Source: an uncultured Bacteroidota bacterium | GTDB lineage: Bacteria > Bacteroidota > Bacteroidia > Chitinophagales > Chitinophagaceae | Assembly (NCBI GenBank): GCA_946480675.1 | Contig: CAMLKS010000210.1 | Coordinates: forward strand, 1 to 5,104 | Reading direction: 5' to 3' | Length of the DNA stretch: 5,104 bases | Position numbers and translations under genes: made by a program | In this document: positions 1 to 5,104 of the stretch, piece after piece | Numbering within the stretch: the first letter of the stretch is position 1 | Layout of the letters: the number at the start of each line of letters is the position of its first letter | The notes under the pieces: model-generated | Database searches by the model: none | Told to the model about the DNA's origin: nothing | Seen by the model: only the letters and a program-made list of their open reading frames with translations

Positions 1-1
1 T

Positions 2-577
2 AAAAGGAATAAGAAATCAGAAGGTGTAATAGTTAAAACAAAAAAACCGTCTCGGGAACAACTCTTATTTTCTGACACTGTTTTGGAACTTGTCGGTTCT
101 GCAATAGAAGTATACGGCTTTTCACTACGAAAGGTTGTAGTTGAAACGTATATAACAAGCATTGTTTACAGAAAAGATAAGAGGTATATTAAAGTAAATA
201 GTACAACCTATCTTAGGGACTATCCATATTGCTACAATATAGTATTGGGCGAAGGTGATAGCGAAAACTTTACCGAATCTGACTGGAATTCAATTGCATT
301 GTGGGCATTAGCTAAAACAATGGATACGGGAGCTAATATTAGTTCATATGATTTCCCATATGAGGATAAAGTATCGTCAAGCATTAAAAAAGCCAGTGGA
401 GATTTACTTAAATATGGTGAAAGTTTTCTAACGGGTGATCTAACTGCTTTTTATGAAGCAAGAAAAACGATTAATCAACAACGTGAGCCTTATAAAATTC
501 ATTTGCCAGATAAAAATGGTAATTATAAAACCATAGATGACCCTATGAGCTTAAAACAAAAAAGAAAATACAGTTGA
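2..577 (+). CDS. Unrecognised protein, 5'-truncated by window edge
   Basis: The reading frame is open from base 2 to the TGA at 575-577, giving 191 residues, with no ATG or GTG upstream of the conserved-looking part. The first possible start is a TTG at 83, which falls inside what looks like a helix (SDTVLELVGSAIEVYGF), so the true start probably lies left of the window. I do not recognise the family. The visible part looks like a soluble mixed alpha/beta protein: an amphipathic N-terminal helix, beta-rich stretches around VVVETYITSIVY and YIKVNSTTYLRDYPY, then GEGDSENFTESDWNSIALWAL, a helical segment and a charged tail ending KQKRKYS. There is no membrane segment, signal peptide or recognisable catalytic motif. 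Base composition is clearly lower in GC than the next gene (19/60 G+C in 1-60 and 18/60 in 181-240, against 37/60 in 1141-1200), which suggests accessory or transferred DNA. A small immunity-like or defence-associated protein is possible, but this is a guess. Confidence 0.7.
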   Translation, partial: KRNKKSEGVIVKTKKPSREQLLFSDTVLELVGSAIEVYGFSLRKVVVETYITSIVYRKDKRYIKVNSTTYLRDYPYCYNIVLGEGDSENFTESDWNSIALWALAKTMDTGANISSYDFPYEDKVSSSIKKASGDLLKYGESFLTGDLTAFYEARKTINQQREPYKIHLPDKNGNYKTIDDPMSLKQKRKYS

Positions 578-599
578 TGTACTACAACCATCATCTACA

Positions 600-616
600 T
601 CGCATTTTTTTTGCGA
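600..616. repeat. Short inverted repeat with T-only loop
   Basis: TCGCA (600-604) and TGCGA (612-616) are exact reverse complements separated by seven T residues. The repeat sits 23 bases after the stop codon of the left-edge gene. It could form a weak 5-bp hairpin, but the T tract is in the loop rather than after the stem, so it is not a standard intrinsic terminator. Function is unknown. Confidence 0.3.
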
Positions 617-639
617 CCCAATTAAAATACAGAACATGA

Positions 640-661
640 GGCTTTATTTAAAAATAAAGCC
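640..661. terminator. AT-rich perfect hairpin, possible terminator
   Basis: GGCTTTATTT (640-649) is followed by AA and its exact reverse complement AAATAAAGCC (652-661). A realistic fold is a 9-bp stem with a 4-base loop. It lies between the left-edge gene (stop at 577) and the ATPase start at 747, where a terminator for the first gene would be expected. However, the nearest T run (680-685) is 18 bases beyond the stem, so this is not a textbook rho-independent terminator. It may instead be an mRNA 3'-end stabilising hairpin or simply a palindrome. Confidence 0.4.
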
Positions 662-746
662 CTTCTACTACTGGCACTCTTTTTTATCAGTCTACCCTAT
701 CATTCAAATCCCGAACTTAGTATAGTAAACACAGCAGCTGTTCGTT

Positions 747-3335
747 ATGGAAAATTGGCACGGGCTTAGCATAGATAAAGTAATGGACCTGCTGGAAACT
801 TCCGGCAAAGGGCTCTCCGACAGCGCGGTAGAACAGAAGACGGCCCAATATGGCCCCAACCGGCTAACGGAAAAAAAGAAGCGGCCACCCTGGTTACTTT
901 TCCTTCGGCAGTATAAAGATTTTATGATACTGGTGCTGCTGGTAGCCGCAGTGATATCGGCCATCGCCGGCGATATGACGGATGCTATCATCATTTTGGT
1001 CATCGTGCTGCTGAATGCTATTATAGGCTTCATACAGGAATACAGGGCCGGAAAAGCAATGGATGCCTTAAAGCAATTGGCAACACCCGATGCCCGCGTT
1101 ATACGGAACAATGCACTGCAACATATACCCACTACCCAATTAGTACCCGGCGATATAGTGCTGCTGGAAGCGGGCAACCTGGTGCCGGCAGATATGCGGC
1201 TTACAGAGGTACATGCCCTGCGCATCGAAGAATCTTCGCTAACGGGGGAATCGGCAGCAATAGATAAAATCACCGAAAGCCTTAGTGGCGATACGCACGC
1301 CCTGGCCGACAGGGTGAACATGGCCTTTAAAGGCACTACCGTAACCTATGGCCGCGGCACCGGTGTAGTAGTGGCCACCGGTATGCAAACGGAACTGGGC
1401 CGTATAGCCGGTATGCTGCAGGAAGAAGAAACGGCCACACCGCTGCAACAGCGCCTGGGCGATTTCGGCAAAAAACTATCATGGCTCATCATCGGCATCT
1501 GTGTGCTGTTGTTTGGTGTGGGGCTGCTGCGTGGCGAGGAGCCGGTAAATATGCTGCTGGTAGCCATATCGCTGGCGGTGGCTGCCATACCCGAAGCCCT
1601 GCCCGCGCTCATTACCATATCGTTGGCCAAGGGCGCTAAACGACTGGTGAAGAAAAAAGCACTCATCCGCAAATTGCCTGCGGTGGAAACATTAGGGTCG
1701 GTCAGTTTTATCTGTTCAGACAAAACCGGCACACTCACCCAGAACAAAATGACGGTAACAACTGTAACACCGTATGATACCGATGTGCAGTTGCATGATG
1801 ATATTTCTTTGCTGGAATGTGCTATGGCCGTGAACCACGATGTGCAACCCATCGGCAATGGCACGCATACGGGCGACCCTACAGAGATAGCACTCGTAAA
1901 TTATATCATCCACAACTATTCGGAGCGGGTGCTGAAGAAGCTGCATCAATTGATGCCCAGGGTGGCAGAGCTTCCCTTCGATTCAGACCGTAAGTGCATG
2001 ACCACCATTCATAGCTATGAAGATGGTTTTATAGCTATAACCAAAGGCGCGGTAGAAACCATTACACAGTTGCTGGCCGATGAACCATCCGTAGATGGCA
2101 TATTGCAACAAGCAGAAGAAATGGCCACGCAGGGCAACCGGGTACTGGCTTTTGCCTTCCGTATACTGGATGCTGTGCCCGACCCTGTGAGTGCGGAAAC
2201 AGTAGAAAAGGAACTGAGCTTTGCAGGGCTGGTAGGGATGATAGACCCGCCAAGGGAAGAGGTGAAACAGGCAATAGCAGAGTGCCGTTCTGCAGGGATT
2301 GTGCCGGTAATGATAACGGGCGACCACCTGCAGACAGCCACCGCCATAGCGCGGCAGATAGGCCTGCTGGATGAAGGCGATATAGCCGTAACAGGTGCAG
2401 AACTGGCTTCTATGTCGCCGGAAGAACTGCAACAGATAATAGAAAGGATAAAGGTATATGCCCGGGTATCACCCGAACAGAAGCTGACCATAGTGCGGGC
2501 ATTGCAAAGCAAAAAACACTACGTAGCTATGACGGGCGATGGCGTAAATGATGCACCGTCGCTAAGGGTGGCCAATATAGGTGTGGCGATGGGCATTGCC
2601 GGCACCGATGTAAGCAAAGAGGCCGCACACATGATATTGCTCGACGACAATTTTACAACAATTGTAAAGGCCGTAAAAGAAGGCCGCAGGATATACGACA
2701 ACATACGCCGGTTTGTAAAATACATCATGACCTGCAACAGCGCCGAGATATGGACCATATTTATGGCACCACTACTGGGGCTGCCCATACCGCTGTTGCC
2801 TATCCATATATTATGGATAAACCTGGTGACCGACGGGCTGCCCGGCCTCGCACTGTCATCCGAAAAAGCGGAAAGCAATGTAATGAAACGCCCACCCCGG
2901 AAATCGACAGAAAGCCTGTTTTCAGAAGGCATAGCCTGGCATATCATATGGGCGGGCATACTTATGGCCGGCATCACCTTAGGCACGCAGGCCATTGCCA
3001 TTGCTGTTGGCGATACACACTGGCAAACAATGGTATTCACAGTGCTTTCGCTATCGCAGTTGGGGCACGTCTTTGCCATCCGCAGCGATTACCAGTCTAT
3101 ATACCGCAAGGGCTTTTTATCAAACCCTAATATGATAGCCGCCATCCTGTTTACCTTCCTGCTGCAGCTGGCAGTTATCTACCTGCCATGGGCCAACGAT
3201 ATATTCAAAACACAGCCATTATCACCGGCAGAACTAGCGATATGCATCGGCCTGGCGGCTGTAATATTCCATGCGGTGGAACTGGAAAAATGGATACGCC
3301 GCAGAAGGTTTAAGGCACGTAAAAGGCACAAGTAA
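747..3335 (+). CDS. P2-type cation-transporting ATPase (probable Ca2+ pump)
   Basis: This 862-residue inner-membrane pump should couple ATP hydrolysis to cation, probably calcium, export. Visible in order: N-terminal cation-ATPase domain (MENWHGLSIDKV, residues 1-12, then a YGPN motif at 35-38); M1 about 56-74 and M2 about 78-96; actuator domain with TGES at 166-169; M3 about 244-261; M4 with PEALPA at 282-287; phosphorylation motif DKTGT with Asp325; nucleotide-binding motifs FDSDRK (411-416) and KGA (433-435); hinge motifs TGD (524-526) and TGDGVNDAP (596-604); six C-terminal membrane segments M5-M10. By alignment to SERCA, ion ligands Glu283 (M4), Asn664 and Glu667 (M5), Asn692, Thr695 and Asp696 (M6) are kept, while the M8 glutamate is replaced by Gln771. 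The protein ends in a basic tail (about 851-862). Length is close to the family norm and the frame is intact. ATG 747 is chosen because WHGLS is the usual family beginning; no Shine-Dalgarno is evident. Gene order suggests a monocistronic unit. Substrate assignment is inference from the ligand set; Mn2+ or another cation cannot be excluded. Confidence 0.95.
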   Translation: MENWHGLSIDKVMDLLETSGKGLSDSAVEQKTAQYGPNRLTEKKKRPPWLLFLRQYKDFMILVLLVAAVISAIAGDMTDAIIILVIVLLNAIIGFIQEYRAGKAMDALKQLATPDARVIRNNALQHIPTTQLVPGDIVLLEAGNLVPADMRLTEVHALRIEESSLTGESAAIDKITESLSGDTHALADRVNMAFKGTTVTYGRGTGVVVATGMQTELGRIAGMLQEEETATPLQQRLGDFGKKLSWLIIGICVLLFGVGLLRGEEPVNMLLVAISLAVAAIPEALPALITISLAKGAKRLVKKKALIRKLPAVETLGSVSFICSDKTGTLTQNKMTVTTVTPYDTDVQLHDDISLLECAMAVNHDVQPIGNGTHTGDPTEIALVNYIIHNYSERVLKKLHQLMPRVAELPFDSDRKCMTTIHSYEDGFIAITKGAVETITQLLADEPSVDGILQQAEEMATQGNRVLAFAFRILDAVPDPVSAETVEKELSFAGLVGMIDPPREEVKQAIAECRSAGIVPVMITGDHLQTATAIARQIGLLDEGDIAVTGAELASMSPEELQQIIERIKVYARVSPEQKLTIVRALQSKKHYVAMTGDGVNDAPSLRVANIGVAMGIAGTDVSKEAAHMILLDDNFTTIVKAVKEGRRIYDNIRRFVKYIMTCNSAEIWTIFMAPLLGLPIPLLPIHILWINLVTDGLPGLALSSEKAESNVMKRPPRKSTESLFSEGIAWHIIWAGILMAGITLGTQAIAIAVGDTHWQTMVFTVLSLSQLGHVFAIRSDYQSIYRKGFLSNPNMIAAILFTFLLQLAVIYLPWANDIFKTQPLSPAELAICIGLAAVIFHAVELEKWIRRRRFKARKRHK

Positions 3336-3349
3336 TTACCGTATAAAAT

Positions 3350-3374
3350 AAGCCCCGGAAATGTTCCGAGGTTT
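3350..3374. terminator. Hairpin between convergent genes (imperfect)
   Basis: Left arm 3350-3360 (AAGCCCCGGAA), loop ATG, right arm 3364-3374 (TTCCGAGGTTT). The arms pair over 11 positions with one G-U wobble and one mismatch on either strand. The hairpin lies 15 bases after the ATPase stop and 28 bases before the end of the convergent minus-strand gene. T-rich sequence follows shortly on the plus strand (CATTTTTATA). It shares its CCCCGGAA core with the stronger terminator at 4414-4439. Confidence 0.7.
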
Positions 3375-3401
3375 GGCATTTTTATACTTCACACATTATT
3401 T

Positions 3402-3920
3402 TTACAACCACCGTTTCACCGCCTGGTCGGTATCGGTAGGCAGGGTATTAAAAATGATCTTTGACTTGGGTGCATGTTCATGCACAATGTTGATGAGCTG
3501 TTCGAACAACAGGAAATTGGCGGTCAGGCTGCGGATACCATTGCCTATTACAATACCACCGTACGTATTGTTCTGCAATTGCCTGATAAGCCCGCTGAGA
3601 TCAGTAGTGCCGTTGTCTATAAAAAATTTCTCTGCGGGATACCCCATACCCGTCAATTTTTCCAGCATGGCATTAGTGCCTTGCTCTACCATTTCAGGCG
3701 TCAGGCCCTTGGGTATTTCGGGAGTGTTGTAGTCGATGGTATATGGATTCATACCGATGATTAGTACTGTTTTCATTTTGTTATTTTTTGATTTTTGTTG
3801 TTGTTTATTTTTTGATACCTTGTTTTGTTTATCGCCTGCCGTAGCTGTGCTTACTGTTGCCATACATACCAACAGCCATATCAGCGTCAGCCATCTTGTA
3901 TTCCATTTTACCACCTGCAT
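3402..3920 (-). CDS. Rossmann-like alpha/beta protein, possibly secreted
   Basis: The 172-residue product has two parts. Residues 1-28 look like a Sec signal peptide: basic positions K5 and R9, a hydrophobic core (LTLIWLLVCMATV) and an ATA cleavage site before Gly29. Residues 29-48 form a Lys/Gln/Asn-rich linker. From Met49 the sequence (MKTVLIIGMNPYTIDY) begins a compact alpha/beta domain: a first beta strand with a glycine turn, helix EMVEQGTNAMLEKLTGMGY, strand KFFIDNGTTD, strand GGIVIGNGIR, helix FLLFEQLINIVHEHAP, strand KIIFNT, and a DTDQAVKRWL end. This resembles a widespread unnamed bacterial family of about 110-130 residues, normally cytoplasmic as far as I know. Translation could therefore begin at the ATG at 3774-3776 (124 residues), whose upstream sequence is A-rich as in Bacteroidota leaders. 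I keep the longer start because the signal peptide looks genuine. The divergent neighbour is an HxlR regulator that may control it. The enzymatic or binding role is unknown. Confidence 0.8.
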   Translation of the reverse strand: MQVVKWNTRWLTLIWLLVCMATVSTATAGDKQNKVSKNKQQQKSKNNKMKTVLIIGMNPYTIDYNTPEIPKGLTPEMVEQGTNAMLEKLTGMGYPAEKFFIDNGTTDLSGLIRQLQNNTYGGIVIGNGIRSLTANFLLFEQLINIVHEHAPKSKIIFNTLPTDTDQAVKRWL

Positions 3921-3995
3921 AATTTTTGTTGAACTTTAATGGATGATTTAGATTTGTTTGGCAAAGGAAAGGATGTTGGGTGCAAAAAGTATTTT

Positions 3996-4041
3996 GTTAC
4001 TTTTTGGTAACCGGCAAAAAAGTGGTAACTAAAAAGTAACT
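3996..4041. promoter_or_regulatory. Probable HxlR operator: four GTAAC half-sites
   Basis: GTTAC at 3996-4000, then GTAAC at 4007-4011, 4025-4029 and 4036-4040. The first two make a perfect GTTAC-N6-GTAAC palindrome. The second pair is a related imperfect copy: read on the minus strand it matches the first site at 15 of 17 positions (3996-4012 against 4024-4040). Half-sites in each pair are 11 bases apart, about one helical turn, and pair centres are 29 bases apart. The TAC/GTA symmetry is like operators described for HxlR/DUF24 regulators such as YodB. The block lies between two divergent genes and ends immediately before the regulator ATG, so autorepression, perhaps with control of the divergent gene, is the likely role. 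No convincing -33/-7 promoter pair was found beside it. Confidence 0.65.
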
Positions 4042-4042
4042 A

Positions 4043-4363
4043 ATGGCACATTTTAATGAAGAAGTAGCCTGCCCCATGACGGCAACACTGGAATATATAG
4101 GCGGCAGGTGGAAGTGCATCATCCTGTATTACCTTACCGGCAATACCCGCCGCTTTGGCGAAATAGCAGCACGCATACCCGTAGTATCCAGGAAAGTACT
4201 GACACAGCAGCTAAAGGAAATGGAACGCGATGGATTGATACAACGCACAGAATATAAAGAAGTGCCGCCGCGTGTAGAGTACACGCTTACAGAGCTGGGC
4301 AAGAGCCTGTCACCGGTGCTGAAAGCGATGTCGAACTGGGGGATGGAGCATGTGCTGAAATAA
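4043..4363 (+). CDS. HxlR/DUF24-family winged-helix transcriptional regulator
   Basis: This 106-residue protein is a typical-length HxlR-family DNA-binding regulator, which acts as a dimer in the cytoplasm. Family hallmarks are the CP motif at Cys10-Pro11, IGGRWKCIILYYL (19-31), a recognition region around RIPVVSRKVLTQQLKEMERDG (44-64), the wing RTEYKEVPPRVEYTLTELG (68-86), and a C-terminal dimerisation helix with SNWGMEH. In relatives such as YodB and HypR the conserved N-terminal cysteine senses quinones, aldehydes or hypochlorite; here Cys10 is present and a second cysteine (Cys25) lies in the following helix. ATG 4043 is chosen because the codon two before it is a stop (TAA, 4037-4039) and because starting at Met12 would remove the CP motif. 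The gene is divergent from the Rossmann-like gene, with four symmetric half-sites directly upstream, and is closed by the terminator at 4414-4439. Ligand and regulon cannot be read from the sequence. Confidence 0.95.
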   Translation: MAHFNEEVACPMTATLEYIGGRWKCIILYYLTGNTRRFGEIAARIPVVSRKVLTQQLKEMERDGLIQRTEYKEVPPRVEYTLTELGKSLSPVLKAMSNWGMEHVLK

Positions 4364-4413
4364 GAATTATTGCAGGCTATTTTCTTTTCGCTAAGAACAG
4401 ATAATAAAAAACA

Positions 4414-4439
4414 AGCCCCGGAAACATTTCCGGGGCTTT
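4414..4439. terminator. Strong bidirectional rho-independent terminator
   Basis: AAGCCCCGGAAA (4414-4425) pairs perfectly with TTTCCGGGGCTT (4428-4439) around a CA loop. On the plus strand the stem is followed by TTTCATTTTTT; on the minus strand it is followed by an A/T-rich run (GTTTTTTATTATC). It sits between the HxlR gene (stop at 4363) and the convergent cysteine-rich gene (ending at 4465), so it can end transcripts from both sides. Confidence 0.92.
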
Positions 4440-4464
4440 CATTTTTTATAAACCTGGTTGTCCG

Positions 4465-4821
4465 TTAATATGCGGCATAATCCCCTTCTGCAATCTCAAC
4501 ATCGCAGCCGTTATCAGGACGGAACAGGTACAATACCCATGCACAATCAGCGCTTTGCACACAATTGTAAATAGGGCAACAACACTCGTTGGCCAATCGT
4601 TGCATGCGTGCTGCCAGTGCTGCTGTCATTTGCTCTTCGCAAGGCCATCCAGGTGTTGTTTCAAAAATAGTAGGATCATTGACATTCTGTGTCAGCAGGG
4701 CGCGGCCATACGTTTCCAGAGTGGTTACGCCTTCCGCATCAATGGTAACGGTGTTGCTTTGTGCCATGGCACTAAAAGACATGATGAGTGCTGCCGCAAG
4801 GGCGAAGATTAGCTTTTTCAT
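4465..4821 (-). CDS. Small secreted cysteine-rich protein of unknown function
   Basis: The 118-residue product starts with a clear Sec signal peptide: MKK, a hydrophobic core LIFALAAALIMSF, and an AMA cleavage site before Gln21. This leaves a mature protein of about 98 residues. The mature part has seven cysteines (61, 80, 81, 82, 87, 93, 106) with the pattern C-X18-CCC-X4-C-X5-C-X12-C. All lie in the C-terminal half, which suggests disulfide bonding in the periplasm or outside the cell, or metal binding. The odd number leaves one cysteine unpaired unless the protein dimerises. The N-terminal half of the mature protein (SNTVTIDAEGVTTLETYGRALL) has none. The C-terminus is acidic and ends in DYAAY. 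There is no lipobox. I do not recognise the family. The gene is monocistronic, ends at the shared terminator at 4414-4439, and is divergent from another signal-peptide gene at the right edge. An overlapping ATG at 4826-4828 is out of frame. Confidence 0.85.
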   Translation of the reverse strand: MKKLIFALAAALIMSFSAMAQSNTVTIDAEGVTTLETYGRALLTQNVNDPTIFETTPGWPCEEQMTAALAARMQRLANECCCPIYNCVQSADCAWVLYLFRPDNGCDVEIAEGDYAAY

Positions 4822-4910
4822 TTTTCATGGTTTTTGTGATGTGATGCCTACTCTATTTTCACTTTTCGGCTACCGTGGATAGGGTTATCCTTTCTACCGG
4901 TATCATAGGT

Positions 4911-4924
4911 GTACTAATTAGTAC
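4911..4924. promoter_or_regulatory. Perfect 14-bp palindrome, possible operator
   Basis: GTACTAATTAGTAC is identical to its own reverse complement. It lies in the 256-bp region between two divergent secreted-protein genes, 3 bases from a minus-strand TATGTTTG element, so it would sit at or just after the transcription start of the cysteine-rich gene. That position suits a repressor site. The TAC/GTA ends also resemble HxlR-type symmetry, but the spacing differs from the sites at 3996-4041. Function is inferred from position only. Confidence 0.4.
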
Positions 4925-4926
4925 TG

Positions 4927-4934
4927 CAAACATA
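4927..4934 (-). promoter_or_regulatory. Candidate Bacteroidota -7 element
   Basis: Read on the minus strand this is TATGTTTG, an exact match to the Bacteroidota -7 consensus TAnnTTTG. It lies 105 bases upstream of the ATG of the cysteine-rich gene. No TTTG or TTG was found at the expected distance for a -33 box, so the promoter call is tentative. Confidence 0.35.
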
Positions 4935-5077
4935 TAGCAAAAATTCATCCATATTATAGTTTTTTGTTTGCATGAATTTTAATAAATTCTTTCTGCTGAT
5001 TTAATAAGTAGTTGCTGCATCTCTCACCTGCTTTGGTACAAATTTTATAACCTATATACGCAACAATATAAATGGTC

Positions 5078-5104
5078 ATGAAAAAACTATATGCTATAGC
5101 AGCT
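5078..5104 (+). CDS. Start of a signal-peptide protein, cut by window edge
   Basis: Nine codons read MKKLYAIAA before the window ends, a typical beginning of a Sec signal peptide: two lysines followed by a hydrophobic run. An in-frame ATG two codons upstream (5072-5074, giving MVMKKLYAIAA) is an alternative start; the MKK start is preferred by analogy with other signal peptides, including the neighbour at 4821. The preceding bases are A/T-rich without a Shine-Dalgarno, as for the other genes here. A TTTG at 5032-5035 followed 17-19 bases later by TATATACG is a weak promoter candidate. Product unknown; presumably exported. Confidence 0.65.

Noticed and set aside
83..577. TTG at 83 as the start of the left-edge gene
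   Set aside because: The frame stays open to the window edge and the residues before it (KPSREQLLFSDTV) continue a helix naturally, so the gene is more likely truncated by the window.
577..639. Twenty-codon frame whose ATG overlaps the stop of the left-edge gene (TGATG)
   Set aside because: The overlap looks like translational coupling, but the peptide is very short, contains the T-loop inverted repeat and shows no supporting signal.
731..741. ACAGC-A-GCTGT inverted repeat just upstream of the ATPase ATG
   Set aside because: Five-base arms with a one-base centre are expected by chance in this length of sequence and nothing else supports a role.
704..1336. Long minus-strand open frame (210 codons) antisense to the ATPase
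   Set aside because: The protein is Ser/Ala/Thr-rich with no coherent domain, and it lies opposite a fully motif-supported ATPase gene; the same applies to the other minus-strand frames between 1239 and 3379.
2750..3130. Plus-strand open frame of 126 codons inside the ATPase gene
   Set aside because: It is in another frame over the conserved M5-M9 region, has no recognisable features and is explained by the codon bias of the real gene.
3361..3939. Plus-strand frames opposite the Rossmann-like gene (3361-3732, 3474-3764, 3736-3939)
   Set aside because: They are antisense to a gene with recognisable family sequence, and one begins inside the terminator hairpin.
3921..3995. Minus-strand -33/-7 promoter for the Rossmann-like gene (TTCCTTTG near 3961-3970)
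   Set aside because: TTCCTTTG differs from the consensus at a key base and no TTTG lies at the expected distance upstream.
4555..4882. Plus-strand frames opposite the cysteine-rich gene
   Set aside because: The minus-strand frame has a clear signal peptide and is correctly placed relative to the terminator; the plus-strand translations show no coherent features.

Overview
The window most likely comes from a member of the Bacteroidota, probably Chitinophagaceae or a relative. This is inferred from the lack of clear Shine-Dalgarno sequences, A-rich leaders before start codons, a TAnnTTTG-type -7 element, hairpin terminators built on a CCCCGGAA core, and the protein families present. No rRNA, tRNA, CRISPR array, insertion sequence or phage gene is visible.

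Layout. (1) Bases 1-577 hold the 3' part of an unrecognised plus-strand gene that enters from the left. It is much more AT-rich than what follows. (2) A 169-bp gap with two small inverted repeats leads to a complete gene for an 862-residue P2-type, probably calcium-exporting, cation ATPase (747-3335, plus). (3) A hairpin at 3350-3374 separates it from a convergent minus-strand gene (3402-3920). That gene encodes a small Rossmann-like alpha/beta protein which, if translated from its first ATG, carries a signal peptide and a basic linker. (4) Divergent from it is an HxlR/DUF24-family winged-helix regulator (4043-4363, plus). The 122-bp space between the two starts contains four GTAAC-type half-sites, the last ending just before the regulator's ATG. 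(5) A strong bidirectional terminator (4414-4439) lies between the regulator and a convergent minus-strand gene for a small secreted cysteine-rich protein (4465-4821). (6) A 256-bp divergent intergenic region with a perfect 14-bp palindrome follows. The first nine codons of another signal-peptide protein (from 5078, plus) run off the right edge.

How the genes relate. No long operon is visible; each complete gene is transcribed alone and most are closed by a terminator. The only suggested circuit is the HxlR regulator with its divergent Rossmann-like neighbour, sharing a region full of symmetric half-sites. Cysteine 10 of the regulator lies in the N-terminal CP motif that acts as a thiol sensor in several HxlR relatives, so control by electrophiles or oxidants is plausible but unproven. 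The ATPase looks like a stand-alone housekeeping ion pump. Nothing here is clearly a new multi-gene system; the most open questions are the HxlR pair, the cysteine-rich secreted protein and the AT-rich gene at the left edge.
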